From positions 1-64,000 of the forward strand of contig NZ_JAUORX010000009.1 of assembly GCF_030548175.1 (NCBI RefSeq): a stretch of 64,000 nucleotides of DNA, read 5' to 3'. How positions within the stretch are numbered: the stretch's first letter is position 1; the number at the start of each line of letters is the position of its first letter. This stretch comes from Cognatishimia sp. 1_MG-2023. GTDB taxonomy: Bacteria > Pseudomonadota > Alphaproteobacteria > Rhodobacterales > Rhodobacteraceae. The position numbers and the translations under genes are program-made. The notes below the pieces were generated by a model. It was not told where the DNA came from. It saw only the letters and a program-made list of their open reading frames with translations, and ran no database searches. This document shows positions 56,401 through 64,000 of this stretch, piece by piece.

Positions 56401-56886
56401 CCGACGCCGTGCTTTGGGTTTTGAGTTAATCAGCTCAGCAATCTGCCCCTGACGCACAAGCGCTGGCGAGTGCGCGCCTGTTGACGCATCCGCAAACAGC
56501 ATCTGCACATCTCGCGCGCGTACGTCTTTGGTGTTCACTTTGTAAGCAGAGCCAACGTCGCGGGTAATGCGCCGTGTAATATCCAGATTGTCATCGTCGT
56601 TGAAACCCGCAGGCGCTAAGCGATCACTATTGTCGATCTGCAAAGCAACCTCTGCAAAATTGCGAGCAGGGCGCGTCGCGGCGCCTGCGAAAATCACATC
56701 CTCCATGCCACCACCGCGCATAGCGGTTGGACGGTTTTCACCCATCACCCAACGCAGTGCCTCAAGCAGGTTTGATTTTCCACAGCCATTTGGTCCGACA
56801 ACGCCGGTCAGCCCGTCAGCAATAATCAGGTCCGTCGGGTCTACAAAGCTTTTGAAGCCCGTCAATCTGAGTTTGGAAAAGCGCAA
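53431..56886 (-). CDS. smc: Chromosome segregation protein SMC
   Basis: SMC is a DNA-compacting ATPase that works with ScpA and ScpB. The 1151-residue protein has a Walker A site at residues 31-38 (GPNGCGKS), two long charged coiled-coil stretches with a hinge between them around residues 520-640, and the C-terminal ABC signature LLSGGEQTLTAMALIF followed by Walker B VLDEVDAPLDDANV. Length and order are normal for bacterial SMC. Two DnaA-box-like sequences lie in the upstream gap. Confidence 0.97.
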   Translation of the reverse strand: MRFSKLRLTGFKSFVDPTDLIIADGLTGVVGPNGCGKSNLLEALRWVMGENRPTAMRGGGMEDVIFAGAATRPARNFAEVALQIDNSDRLAPAGFNDDDNLDITRRITRDVGSAYKVNTKDVRARDVQMLFADASTGAHSPALVRQGQIAELINSKPKARRRILEEAAGISGLYQRRHEAELKLKGAESNLTRVDDVVEQLASQLASLARQARQAARYKAIGAELRQSEGMLLYRRWREAEETRAKAEEGLRACTMTAAQSETAAREAAKRREELDKALPPLREEEAVASAILQRLQVQRDSLKDQEDHARQIILTLTNRIDQLARDMERESGLNRDAEDTIERLEWEQRELAKASEGHDERIQEAEDASREAASLLQERESDLSELTEDVARLAARHHSAQRLLSDTQRQQEKSEAEAEKAGNVVAESKAALERFEEEFDLAKEAEEEAIERASLAEEALAEAEDERNETHSREADARAERSEAEGELNALRAEVTSLAKLLERDTAEGGQILDRLQVEQGFEKALGAAMADDLRAPEVDEDGPSGWHTLPQYDETQELPNGVTSLVQHVSVPEVLERRMNQIGLVAPEDALALQPLLKPGQRLVSLEGDLWRWDGFRSWAEDGPSAAALRLQQLNRLEELKQEMARATARADGAVDAHETLQMRLVVLAEADKRAREARKDADRAVADAARALSRAEADRNLAEGKLESMGHAVRRHEEEALEARTRLQEAERAMSDLGDLDVARAAVEDIKMAVEAARITMMSKRSSHDELRREGEARLGRSQQVKKEISGWRHRLETAEKRSGELSERKASSEEELIEAQMAPEEIAEKREDLTVAIEDATERRSIAADALSEAETALRAVEQAERDAERSASEAREARARAEALTDAARETVTTAAERISDEMEQTPDTLLESLSVSPEDMPNSQTIEADVNRLKRQRDALGAVNLRAEEDAREVQEEHATLVTEKQDLEEAIRTLRSGIASLNSEGRERLLTAFEQVNSNFTMLFKHLFGGGEANLVLVESDDPLEAGLEIMCQPPGKKLSTLSLLSGGEQTLTAMALIFAVFLANPAPICVLDEVDAPLDDANVTRFCDLLDEMCRQTETRFLIITHHAVTMGRMDRLFGVTMQEQGVSQLVSVDLKAAETLVA

Positions 56887-56950
56887 ATAGCTATATCCTG
56901 TGATTCCGTGTGTTTTGAGTCTGCTTAAGTCGCGCCCCTCAAGTCAACGA

Positions 56951-56990
56951 TTTTCCACCGAATATGGGGTGATCGGCAAAGTTATCCACA
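56951..56990. promoter_or_regulatory. Two DnaA-box-like sequences upstream of smc
   Basis: TTATCCACA (56982-56990) matches the strong DnaA box exactly, and TTTTCCACC (56951-56959) differs from a common variant by one base; both point the same way, 31 bases apart. They lie about 65-105 bases upstream of the smc start codon. Confidence 0.5.
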
Positions 56991-57170
56991 AAATATTGCG
57001 GTTGCTTAGATGCCAGTTCGCCGTTTCAACACTAGAAATAGGCCATAAAGGGTGAGCACCAAGCGTTTCAACGAAGCTATCATTCAGCCAGCCGCCCAAT
57101 CAGTTTCAATCTGGACACCTCCTGAAAAATTCTAACAATTACGCCGTGCCACTTAAATCAAAGGATCGTT

Positions 57171-57629
57171 ATGTCTCAGGTTACCGTCGCAATCGCAGAC
57201 CCAAGAGATCCACGCGCCACTGCGTTGCTTCATCGGAGTCATGCGCTGATGCAATCGCTTTTTGCCGAAGAAGATAATCACTACCTCGAAGTGTCCGAAC
57301 TTTGCGCGGCCAACATCAGCTTTTTCGTAGCGAAAAAGGACGAAACCTATCTTGGTTGCGTCGCACTTGCGAATAAGGGCCATTATGGTGAGATGAAGTC
57401 GATGTTTGTTGACCCGGCCACCCGAGGCCTTGGCATTGGTGCAGCACTCATGCAGCAACTTGAAACCGAGGCTCGTGCGCAAGGCCTTGTGGCAATTAAA
57501 CTGGAAACCGGAGACACGCTTCACGAGGCCCATCGTCTGTACTATCGGTTCGGATTTTCCGATTGCGGCCCTTTTGGCGACTATACTGCCAGTCCTGCTT
57601 CTGTCTTTATGATGAAATCGCTGACTTGA
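57171..57629 (+). CDS. GNAT-family N-acetyltransferase
   Basis: The 152-residue protein has the GNAT core with the acetyl-CoA motif MFVDPATRGLGIGAALMQQL and the later LVAIKLETGDTLHEAHRLYYR-type motif, given here in part as LHEAHRLYYRFGF. It acetylates an amine of unknown identity. An AAGGATCGTT sequence precedes the ATG, six to nine bases upstream. It stands alone between smc and a lipoprotein gene. Confidence 0.9.
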   Translation: MSQVTVAIADPRDPRATALLHRSHALMQSLFAEEDNHYLEVSELCAANISFFVAKKDETYLGCVALANKGHYGEMKSMFVDPATRGLGIGAALMQQLETEARAQGLVAIKLETGDTLHEAHRLYYRFGFSDCGPFGDYTASPASVFMMKSLT

Positions 57630-57651
57630 TAGCTTAGAGAACAAGCGGCTT

Positions 57652-58017
57652 TCAGCAAAGCCTTACACCCAGACACGATATGCCGCTTTTTGGCGGCCTT
57701 TTCCAAACTGCGCGCTCTTCCTGAACTGGTAGCTGACTACAATCCAGCCTCCCTTTTAGCATTGCCACGTCCCCGTGCATTGTTTCCACCGTACATCCGG
57801 TCGCTTGTTCCATCGCCAATTCAGCTTTTCGCGCGATGACCCCGATCATCGGTCGGCTCTCGGCATTAACCCGGATCGCCTCGGCCACCTCACCTTGATG
57901 GCGGATGTCGAAATAACTTCCATCAACCTCCACCTTTTGCACTGGTGCATTCCAAAATGCGGGGCTTGGCGTGTCACAGGCAGCTAATAGGAATAAAAGG
58001 CATAGAAAACGGTCCAT
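57652..58017 (-). CDS. Small lipoprotein of unknown function
   Basis: From ATG 58017 the protein has 121 residues and a lipobox LFLLAAC (Cys14), so it is a lipid-anchored envelope protein. The body (VEVDGSYFDIRHQGEVAEAIRV) has one later Cys pair region (GCTVETM, LDCSQL). No family is recognised. An upstream ATG at 58038 would add seven mostly basic residues. Confidence 0.6.
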   Translation of the reverse strand: MDRFLCLLFLLAACDTPSPAFWNAPVQKVEVDGSYFDIRHQGEVAEAIRVNAESRPMIGVIARKAELAMEQATGCTVETMHGDVAMLKGRLDCSQLPVQEERAVWKRPPKSGISCLGVRLC

Positions 58018-58059
58018 CCGCCTTCTCTGCCTCATCATAGTTAAGAATTTGTTAGCGGG

Positions 58060-59271
58060 TTATAACGCCGCGCGAATAACCTTTGCCAAACGCGCAACAC
58101 CCTCACGAATTGTGGCTTCGTCTGCACAAGAAAAGCTCAACCGCATGGTATTGTGACCAGTTCCGTCAGCGAAGAATGCCGAGCCAGGAACAAAGGCCAC
58201 CTTTTCCGTTTTCAAAGAGGTCGCGAAAATGTCGGCAGCATCCAATTGAGTTGGAAGCTTGATCCATACAAACATGCCCCCCTCTGGCTTCGTCCACTCT
58301 ACCCCGTCTGGCATATGTTCGTTCAAAGCAGACAGCATCGCATCGCGACGCTCGGAATAGACATTTCGCAATGTCTCTACGTGCTCGTCAAACATTGTTT
58401 CTGCAACATGTGTCATAGCCATCTGGTTGATGGTCGAATTGTGCAGATCACCGGCTTGCTTCAATAGAACCATTTGCGAGATGAGAGGCTCCGCAGCGCA
58501 GACCCATCCAATGCGCAAACCGGGTGAGAGTGTTTTGGAGAAGCTACCGCAGTAGATGGTACGGCAGTCATTGATGCACCCCTTTCGTGCAATCTCAAGC
58601 GCAAGAATTGGTGGGATCGCATCGCCGTCATAGCGTAAGGATTGATAAGCCGCGTCCTCAATAACGGCACAATCCAGTTCCTCGGCCATATCAAGCAATG
58701 CCTCACGACCAACCTGATCAACAGTCTCGCCCGTTGGGTTCGCAAAGTCCGCAGACAAATAGGCAAACTTTACTTTTCCTCCGGCGGCTTCTGCTTCTGC
58801 TGCGAAATCAGAAGGGGCCCGATTGCTTAGAACATTCAAACGATCATAACGCGGTTCATAAGCGTTAAACGCGCCAAGCGCTCCGAGGTAGGTCGGCCAG
58901 TTGATCAACGCAGTATCATTGGGGGACAGGAACACCTTCCCCAGATAGTCCAAGGCCTGCTGTGACCCATTTGTGATCATAATGTTGTCGACCGTACAGG
59001 TGACGCCCAGCTTTTGCATCTGGCCCGCAAGCCATTCGCGCAATGGTAAAAACCCTTCGCTGATTGAATACTGCAAAGCAGAACCAGCAGATTCAGCAGA
59101 CAGTGCCTTCTGGTATCCTTCCGAGAACGCAGCGGCTGGAAAAAGCGCCGCATCAGGTATCCCCCCGGCGAACGAAATGACGCCAGGTTGATCCAATAAT
59201 TTCAATAGCTCGCGGATTTCAGACGCCTTCATCCTGGATGCGCGCGTCGCAAATACTTTCTGAAAGTCCAT
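58060..59271 (-). CDS. PLP-dependent aminotransferase (fold type I, LysN/2-aminoadipate type)
   Basis: From ATG 59271, after GAGAGGAAGG, it has 403 residues. It begins RASRMKASEIRELLKLL and ISFAGGIPDAALFP, has FANPTGETV, IEDAAYQSLRYDGD and the PLP Lys in CGSFSKTLSPGLRIGW. This resembles 2-aminoadipate and branched or aromatic amino acid aminotransferases that lack the MocR DNA-binding domain. It is divergent from a FadR-type regulator, with a dyad between them. Confidence 0.9.
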   Translation of the reverse strand: MDFQKVFATRASRMKASEIRELLKLLDQPGVISFAGGIPDAALFPAAAFSEGYQKALSAESAGSALQYSISEGFLPLREWLAGQMQKLGVTCTVDNIMITNGSQQALDYLGKVFLSPNDTALINWPTYLGALGAFNAYEPRYDRLNVLSNRAPSDFAAEAEAAGGKVKFAYLSADFANPTGETVDQVGREALLDMAEELDCAVIEDAAYQSLRYDGDAIPPILALEIARKGCINDCRTIYCGSFSKTLSPGLRIGWVCAAEPLISQMVLLKQAGDLHNSTINQMAMTHVAETMFDEHVETLRNVYSERRDAMLSALNEHMPDGVEWTKPEGGMFVWIKLPTQLDAADIFATSLKTEKVAFVPGSAFFADGTGHNTMRLSFSCADEATIREGVARLAKVIRAAL

Positions 59272-59313
59272 CGAATCGCCTTCCTCTCCCAAATTTAATG
59301 AGACAGTATTGCA

Positions 59314-59328
59314 GACCTATAATATGTC
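59314..59328. promoter_or_regulatory. Dyad operator between the aminotransferase and GntR genes
   Basis: The 15-base sequence GACCTATAATATGTC (59314-59328) matches its own reverse complement at 12 positions. It covers a perfect TATAAT (59318-59323) usable as -10 for the plus-strand regulator gene and overlaps TTGACA (59330-59325, minus), usable as -35 for the aminotransferase gene. Confidence 0.45.
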
Positions 59329-59424
59329 AACCTCGCTGACGTACGTGTGGAATTGCACCTCGCGTCACTTGCAGCCTTCCGTCAGCCATGGTCATATGTT
59401 GTGACCAATTTAGCCCGAGGCCCT

Positions 59425-60195
59425 ATGCCCTTTCAAAAAGTGACACCAGAAAAGCTGTCGACATCGGTCATTCGACAGATCGAACTACTGATCTTGCGTG
59501 GCATCCTACGTCCAGGAGAGAGACTCCCTTCTGAGCGAGAGTTATCCGAGCGCCTTGGCGTCTCTCGCCCATCCTTGCGCGAAGCAATTTCCGAGCTACA
59601 GGAACGCGGGTTGCTGGACGCGAAAGCAGGCGCAGGAGTATTTGTGGCCGATGTATTAGGCAACGCCTTTAGCCCAGCATTGATCAAGCTGTTCGCAGCC
59701 CACGATGACGCCGTATTTGACTATATTTCCTTTCGCCAAGACATGGAGGGCCTCGCAGCTGAACGCGCTGCGAAATTCGCATCTGACACGGATCTGCAAG
59801 TCATTGACGCGGTCTTCCAAAAGATGGAGGCCGCTCATCCGAAACGGAATCCAGCTGACGAAGCGCGGTTAGACGCTGAATTTCATCTAGCGATAATAGA
59901 GGCCAGTCATAACGTCATAATGCTACACATGATGCGTTCAATGTATGAGCTTTTGCGCGAAGGTGTTTTTTACAATCGCACGATGATGTTCAAACAACGC
60001 ACGACCCGCTCCGAGCTATTGGAGCAACATCGCCGTATTAATATTGCACTGCAATCACGTGATCCAATCGCAGCACGCAAGGCCGTCGAGGATCATCTGT
60101 CGTTCGTTGAACAATCACTTGCTGATCATAGTAAATCACTACGCAATGAATCGATCGCACAGCAAAGGTACGAACACGAGCAGGATAGAGGCTAA
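59425..60195 (+). CDS. GntR-family regulator (FadR subfamily, PdhR-like)
   Basis: From ATG 59425 the protein has 256 residues. The winged helix carries LRPGERLPSERELSERLGVS and SRPSLREAISELQERGLLD, and the FCD domain has DAEFHLAIIEASHN and the C-terminal LEQHRRINIALQSRD and VEDHLSFVEQSL His residues that bind metal. Such regulators sense carboxylates like pyruvate or lactate. It probably controls itself and the divergent aminotransferase through the dyad at 59314-59328. Confidence 0.88.
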   Translation: MPFQKVTPEKLSTSVIRQIELLILRGILRPGERLPSERELSERLGVSRPSLREAISELQERGLLDAKAGAGVFVADVLGNAFSPALIKLFAAHDDAVFDYISFRQDMEGLAAERAAKFASDTDLQVIDAVFQKMEAAHPKRNPADEARLDAEFHLAIIEASHNVIMLHMMRSMYELLREGVFYNRTMMFKQRTTRSELLEQHRRINIALQSRDPIAARKAVEDHLSFVEQSLADHSKSLRNESIAQQRYEHEQDRG

Positions 60196-60204
60196 AATTA
60201 AAAA

Positions 60205-60227
60205 AACCCAGCCACATGGGCCGGGTT
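60205..60227. terminator. Terminator at the end of the F0 operon and the GntR gene
   Basis: AACCCAGCC (60205-60213) and GGCCGGGTT (60219-60227) form a nine-pair stem with one mismatch and a five-base loop. On the minus strand a long T run follows, giving a strong end for the atp transcript; on the plus strand it follows the GntR stop. Confidence 0.8.
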
Positions 60228-60265
60228 CCTTAATTCTTCAACAAGGTCGAAACCTAAATATTTGC

Positions 60266-60823
60266 TTAGTGCAACTTCGCATCAACATCTGCGATTGCAG
60301 CGTCGATCAATTTGTTACCATCCGCAGCAGTCATGCCTTTTGCAATCACTTCATTGGCAGCGCCAACAGCGATCACAACAGCTTGGTCACGAACTTCTTT
60401 AACAGCCTTGGTTTGCGCAGAAACGATTTGCTCTTCTGCCGCGGTCAGACGACGCGCGATAGAGGCCTGCAAGTCGACCTTCGCTTGTTCAGCCGCCGCA
60501 GTCGCATCTTCTTTGGCTTGCGCCACGATGCGATTTGCTTGCTCCTGAACTTCTTTCTGCTTGCGCTCATAAGACGCCAGAATTGTCTGAGCCTCTTCAC
60601 GCAACGCACGAGCTTCGTCGAGTTCCGACTGAATGCCCTCTGCGCGCTTATCCAAAAGGCCACTTAGTGTTGAGGGCACTTTGAACTTTAGCAGAACAAG
60701 AATGAAAAGGATGAACGCCAACAACACAACAAAGTCGGTGTTTTTCAGCGAAAGAAATGGTCCAGATGCAGCAAACGCTGGGGAGGCCATTGTCAGAGCA
60801 AGAAGAGTCGCCAGTTTACGCAT
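60266..60823 (-). CDS. atpF: F0F1 ATP synthase subunit b
   Basis: The 185-residue protein has an N-terminal hydrophobic segment that may be a cleaved signal ([20 protein letters not shown]), a membrane anchor ([17 protein letters not shown]) and a long charged helix ([19 protein letters not shown]) forming the peripheral stalk. It pairs with the b' subunit encoded just upstream; the two-b-gene form is usual in alphaproteobacteria. It ends the F0 operon. Confidence 0.94.
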   Translation of the reverse strand: MRKLATLLALTMASPAFAASGPFLSLKNTDFVVLLAFILFILVLLKFKVPSTLSGLLDKRAEGIQSELDEARALREEAQTILASYERKQKEVQEQANRIVAQAKEDATAAAEQAKVDLQASIARRLTAAEEQIVSAQTKAVKEVRDQAVVIAVGAANEVIAKGMTAADGNKLIDAAIADVDAKLH

Positions 60824-60828
60824 ATCTC

Positions 60829-61371
60829 TTACCCCTTCATCCGTGCTTCAACAGCAGCTTTAACGGCTTTGGCATCTGCCTTACCACCAAGTGCTGCAAC
60901 GATTTCTTTAGCCGTATCGGCTGCAACGTCGCGGATGCTGTCCACGGCACCGGCCCGAATTTCGGCGATTGCCTTTTCGGATTCGGCAGCTTTGGCAGCG
61001 ATCTCAGCGTCCGCTTTCGCGATTGCCGCATCCAAATCGGTCTGAATTTCTGCTTTGGCTTCACCAACAATGCGCTGTGCTTCCGCACGTGCATCGACAA
61101 GCGCCTGATTATAGGCTGCTTCAGCTTCGCCAGCTTTCGCCTTTAGCTCTTCAGCCGCGGCGATGTCATTTGTGATTGTCCCCTGACGCTCTGCCAGAAC
61201 CGCAGCAATGCGCGGAAGCGCGATGCGCGAAAGGACGAAGTAGATCACGACAAGCGTGACCAATAGCCAGAAAATCTGGTTACCCCAGTTAGAGAAATCC
61301 AGCTGTGGCATGCCTGGAGCCGAAGCAGCGTCTGCTGCGTGGCCTGCGGCGGCGTGTGTATCTGTCGCCAT
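60829..61371 (-). CDS. F0F1 ATP synthase subunit b'
   Basis: The 180-residue protein has an Ala/His-rich N-terminus, a membrane helix ([19 protein letters not shown]) and a long charged coiled-coil region ([20 protein letters not shown]). It is the b' partner of AtpF in the stator stalk. It follows atpE after 82 bases and is five bases before atpF. Confidence 0.94.
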   Translation of the reverse strand: MATDTHAAAGHAADAASAPGMPQLDFSNWGNQIFWLLVTLVVIYFVLSRIALPRIAAVLAERQGTITNDIAAAEELKAKAGEAEAAYNQALVDARAEAQRIVGEAKAEIQTDLDAAIAKADAEIAAKAAESEKAIAEIRAGAVDSIRDVAADTAKEIVAALGGKADAKAVKAAVEARMKG

Positions 61372-61453
61372 AACGTCCTCCTGGGAACTTCCGTAGTCTT
61401 ACGGGTGAACGGCTAATGCACGTCCACCCGCACGTAAGGATGGTTCCGCTAGA

Positions 61454-61678
61454 TTAGACGGCGAACATCAGCAGAAGTGCAACTAGGAACGAGAAGATGC
61501 CCAGTGCTTCTGCGAACGCGATACCGATGAACAGTGTCGCTGTTTGAGATGCTGCTGCGGATGGGTTACGAAGTGCGCCAGCCAAGTAGCTTGCTGCAAC
61601 GTTACCAACGCCCAGTGCTGCTAGACCGGTACCTAGACCTGCGAGACCTGCGCCGATGTGTGCGAGTTGACCTTCCAT
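61454..61678 (-). CDS. atpE: F0F1 ATP synthase subunit c
   Basis: A 74-residue two-helix proteolipid. The first helix is glycine-rich ([17 protein letters not shown]), the polar loop holds RNPSA, and the proton-binding Glu lies in [14 protein letters not shown]. Copies form the rotating c-ring. The sequence and length fit alphaproteobacterial subunit c. Confidence 0.97.
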   Translation of the reverse strand: MEGQLAHIGAGLAGLGTGLAALGVGNVAASYLAGALRNPSAAASQTATLFIGIAFAEALGIFSFLVALLLMFAV

Positions 61679-61764
61679 GGTGAATTCTCCTTACGTTGGA
61701 AGTTTATAGAATAGATGTGAAACGTTTGAACTGTTGGGTGAGCCGAGGTTGCCCCGGCTGCCCA

Positions 61765-62556
61765 TTAGTGTGATGGATGCAATGCGTCCCGAAGGTAAAC
61801 GCATGTGAGGATCGCAAAGACGTATGCCTGGATAAAGGCAACCAGAACCTCAAGTGCATAGAGTGCCGTGATGCCCAAGATGGACAGCGGGGTCACGATA
61901 ATACCAACCGCTGTTGGGATTTCGTTGACAACCAGCGCCGCCGCGAAGGCTGCGAAAACTTTGATAACTGCGTGGCCAGCCATAACGTTACCCGCAAGAC
62001 GAATAGAGTGGCTAACAGGGCGTACGAAGTAAGAGATCAGTTCGATAACTGCCAAAACCGGACGCAACGCCATAGGAGCGGAAGACACCCAGAACAATGC
62101 AAGGAACTTAGCGCCGTTCTTCGCGAAGCCAACTGCAGTTACCGTTACAAAAACCAGCAAAGCAAGCACGACAGTGACAGCAAAGTGTGATGTTGTAGTG
62201 AACGACATTGGGATCAGGCCCAAGAAGTTCGAGAAGACGATGAACATGAACAGAGTCATGATGTATGGGAAGAACCTCACAGCGTCTTTGCCTGCAACGT
62301 CTTCGACCATTTTGAAGATGAAACCGTAAGCAAGCTCAGCAATAGACTGAGCGCGCGTTGGGATAACTGCTCTGCGAGATGAGCCGAAAACCATCATTGC
62401 CACCAAGCCAACAACCGCTAGGGCCATCCACAGGGTCGCGTTTGTGATGGTGAACATGCCAATGTGATCGCCGCCAAACAGAGGCTTCACAGTGAACTGA
62501 TCCATTGGGTGGAAAACCAAACCACCTTCGTCTGCGCCGTGTACTTCGCTTGCCAC
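61765..62556 (-). CDS. atpB: F0F1 ATP synthase subunit a
   Basis: The 263-residue membrane protein provides the proton half-channels. It begins at GTG 62556, two bases after the atpI stop, and has helices such as [20 protein letters not shown] (given at its limit), and the essential Arg in [16 protein letters not shown]. The C-terminal [16 protein letters not shown] is typical. It precedes atpE. Confidence 0.96.
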   Translation of the reverse strand: MASEVHGADEGGLVFHPMDQFTVKPLFGGDHIGMFTITNATLWMALAVVGLVAMMVFGSSRRAVIPTRAQSIAELAYGFIFKMVEDVAGKDAVRFFPYIMTLFMFIVFSNFLGLIPMSFTTTSHFAVTVVLALLVFVTVTAVGFAKNGAKFLALFWVSSAPMALRPVLAVIELISYFVRPVSHSIRLAGNVMAGHAVIKVFAAFAAALVVNEIPTAVGIIVTPLSILGITALYALEVLVAFIQAYVFAILTCVYLRDALHPSH

Positions 62557-62558
62557 GT

Positions 62559-62888
62559 CTAGTCCCTCTCGTCTCTCTCGGCTTCTTCAGCCAATTTCTT
62601 TTCTTGGATTTCCTTAGCGCTGCGGAGCATTACATTCACCCCGGCCGCGAAACCCAGCATTATGAATAGCACCATGAAGATTGGCATTGTGCCAAACAGG
62701 CTATCCAGCCCAAATCCGATGCCGAATCCGATCAAAAGACCGGTAACCAACTCAACTACCATCCGCCAAGCAAGTTGCGCCTGAGAATGGTGTTCTTCCA
62801 TGTGATCTTTGGGTGCCTGGGCCTGTTTGGCCGCCTCGATCCGCGCTTCAAGCTGCTTAAGCCGCTCTTTGTCATCAGGATCGGTCAC
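62559..62888 (-). CDS. atpI: ATP synthase assembly protein AtpI
   Basis: From GTG 62888 the protein has 109 residues, matching the family start [16 protein letters not shown]; a GTG at 62900 would add four residues. It has two hydrophobic helices ([19 protein letters not shown] and [19 protein letters not shown]). AtpI helps c-ring assembly and is not part of the finished enzyme. It heads the F0 operon. Confidence 0.92.
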   Translation of the reverse strand: MTDPDDKERLKQLEARIEAAKQAQAPKDHMEEHHSQAQLAWRMVVELVTGLLIGFGIGFGLDSLFGTMPIFMVLFIMLGFAAGVNVMLRSAKEIQEKKLAEEAERDERD

Positions 62889-62917
62889 GCACAATTCCAC
62901 TGGTTGAACTTGGCGCC

Positions 62918-62946
62918 TTGCTAAGCCTATGGGCAGCCCGAGTCAA
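62918..62946 (-). promoter_or_regulatory. Candidate promoter of the F0 operon
   Basis: On the minus strand TTGACT (62946-62941) and TAGCAA (62923-62918) are exactly 17 bases apart, about 30 bases upstream of the atpI start. The -35 box is strong and the -10 weak, a common pattern in this group. Confidence 0.45.
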
Positions 62947-63296
62947 CGAGAGTCTACAGATCGACGAGGGCAATCATAACCAATTGAAAAACATACATTT
63001 TCACAACTCTGACATCCGAATCCCACTACCGAAAAGTCAACTACACAGTCAATACACAAAATTTCCAGCATTCAACGAAATGGTTGAATATAACTTCAGC
63101 CTAATTGCCTGGTCCGGAATATAGCGACTTTCAGAAACGTAGCGGAACTGGCTGGTTGATGGTGGACCACGATGTCGACACGTCGGCACCCAAGCCCTCT
63201 TAGACCAAAAGCGCGCCATTAACTGATGTCTGCGCAACCTGAATGTCGACACGTCAACGCAATGACACGCAGTCAATCGTAGCATGGGTCAGGCCA
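62947..63296. other. Gene-free region between the F0 operon and a broken IS3 gene
   Basis: No supportable coding region is seen. The first half is A/T-rich. The second half is more G/C-rich and holds the 13-base direct repeat ATGTCGACACGTC at 63172-63184 and 63243-63255. The material next to 63297 is probably debris from insertion sequence activity. Confidence 0.45.
63172..63255. repeat. 13-base direct repeat pair
   Basis: ATGTCGACACGTC is found at 63172-63184 and again at 63243-63255, 71 bases apart, close to the broken end of the IS3 transposase gene. The repeat itself holds GTCGAC-type symmetry. Confidence 0.6.
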
Positions 63297-63992
63297 TCAA
63301 GCCGCAATACCATACTCACAATCGTAACAATTGCCCTTTCCGCTCATGGACACCTTGAAGCCGTGCTGGCGCAGGATCTTCTGATAGTCGTGAGAACAGT
63401 ATTGCGACCCACGATCCGTATGATGGATGCAGCCTTTGGGCGGTTGCCGGAATGCAATCGCCATGTTCAACGCCCGGATCGCCAAATCCCGTTTCATCCG
63501 ATTGCTGACTGCCCAGCCAATGACACGACGTGAATGCAGGTCCAGGATCACCGCAAAATAAAGCCAACCCTCTTGGGTCCAAACATAGCTGATGTCACCG
63601 GCCCATTTCTGGTTCGGCGCGTTGGCGGTGAAGTCACGATCCAGCAGGTTCGGCGCAATGTTGAACTTATGATCGCTGTCTGTGGTGACCTTGTGTTTAC
63701 GGGTTCTGACGACGGATATACCATTCTGACGCATCAATCTGCCAACCCGGCGGTGGCCCACATCCAGACCGATCTCTTTCAACTCTTCAGTCATGCGCGG
63801 ACGACCATAACTGCCAAGGCTGAGACGGGATTGCTCTTTGATATGTGCAAGCGTGACCAAGTCAGACCGCTGTCTTCGGCTGGCAGGACGGTTGCGGAAT
63901 GCGCGTAGCCCGCGTGTGCTGACACCGACAACACCGCACAAACGGTCGGTTGGAAAGTGGGCCCTATGCTCTTGGACAAACCTAAATCTCAT
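63297..63992 (-). pseudogene. IS3-family transposase OrfB, 3' end lost
   Basis: The frame begins MRFRFVQEHRAHFP, the normal start of IS3-group OrfB, passes through the HTH_21 region (LSLGSYGRPRMTEELK) and the integrase core. The first two acidic residues of the DDE triad are present (Asp133 in WAGDISYVW; Asp193 in HHTDRGSQY). The usual NCYDNA-x-ETFF stretch with the third acid is cut after NCYD (residue 224) and replaced by CEYGIAA and a stop. About 50-60 residues are missing, so the enzyme should be inactive. OrfA would lie beyond the window edge. Confidence 0.85.
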
Positions 63993-64000
63993 TGCTTTAG

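Noticed and set aside
53612-56890. Several long plus-strand frames opposite smc, rich in Ser, Arg and Ala
   Set aside because: They are antisense shadows of the Glu/Ala-rich coiled-coil codons of smc.
63049-63285. A 78-codon minus-strand frame next to the IS3 remnant
   Set aside because: No start signal, unusual composition and no match to IS or other families; probably debris.
1-64000. CRISPR arrays, tRNA or rRNA genes, prophage modules
   Set aside because: No regularly spaced repeats, cloverleaf-like sequences or phage structural genes were recognised in either strand.

Overview
This window reads as a chromosomal segment of a marine alphaproteobacterium of the Roseobacter group (Rhodobacteraceae). 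The grounds are gene order and family content: rpoZ-rsh-DUF2062-pdxJ-acpS-lepB-rnc-era-recO, an F0 ATP synthase operon of atpI-a-c-b'-b type separated from any F1 genes, leuCD and leuB separated by a nuclease-like gene, DUF1491, several tripartite tricarboxylate transporter genes, and CtrA-like TTAA-N7-TTAA motifs. Coding density is high, many genes overlap by 1-4 bases, and no tRNA, rRNA or CRISPR array was seen.

Layout. 1-8800: end of an unknown gene, an MscS-type channel, then leuC-leuD, a glycosyltransferase, a membrane protein plus a secreted nuclease/phosphatase-fold protein, and leuB. 8900-15600: a DMT exporter, envelope genes (Kdo transferase waaA, a Cys-dependent phosphatase, a lipid A type acyltransferase), and a GMC dehydrogenase with a Tat-exported partner. 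15690-18710: purU, galE and galU. 18875-26211: a carboxylate uptake and catabolism cassette (GntR regulator, Gfo/Idh/MocA oxidoreductase, isopropylmalate/tartrate-type dehydrogenase, divergent TctC-TctB-TctA transporter, small monooxygenase, metallo-beta-lactamase fold hydrolase). 26360-30170: small regulator and membrane genes, an acyl-CoA dehydrogenase with its likely TetR regulator, and a META lipoprotein.

30148-41590 is the conserved housekeeping block, interrupted by an AT-rich gene resembling SUKH/SMI1 immunity proteins (33945-34568) and by a translationally coupled lysE-secreted protein-acpS unit. 41690-51770 holds ispH, rnhA, a TRIC channel, a CtrA-type-site-preceded glycosyltransferase, the def-def-like-fmt operon (the second deformylase lacks two catalytic residues), a PatB-type C-S lyase, a glutathionyl-hydroquinone reductase and cobC-cobD. 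51830-60200 has a lytic transglycosylase, smc with DnaA-box-like sequences upstream, a GNAT enzyme, and a divergent aminotransferase/GntR pair around a dyad operator. 60266-62888 is the F0 operon, and the window ends in a broken IS3-family transposase.

Most of the window is ordinary housekeeping sequence. The parts most worth a second look are the 18.9-26.2 kb catabolic cassette with its palindromic operator, the degenerate deformylase between def and fmt, the GMC dehydrogenase with a Cys cluster like that of iron-sulfur FAD-glucose dehydrogenases, the triple CtrA half-site, the orphan immunity-like gene, and an orphan terminator that may mark a small RNA. All functions are read from sequence motifs and gene context; no database search was possible.
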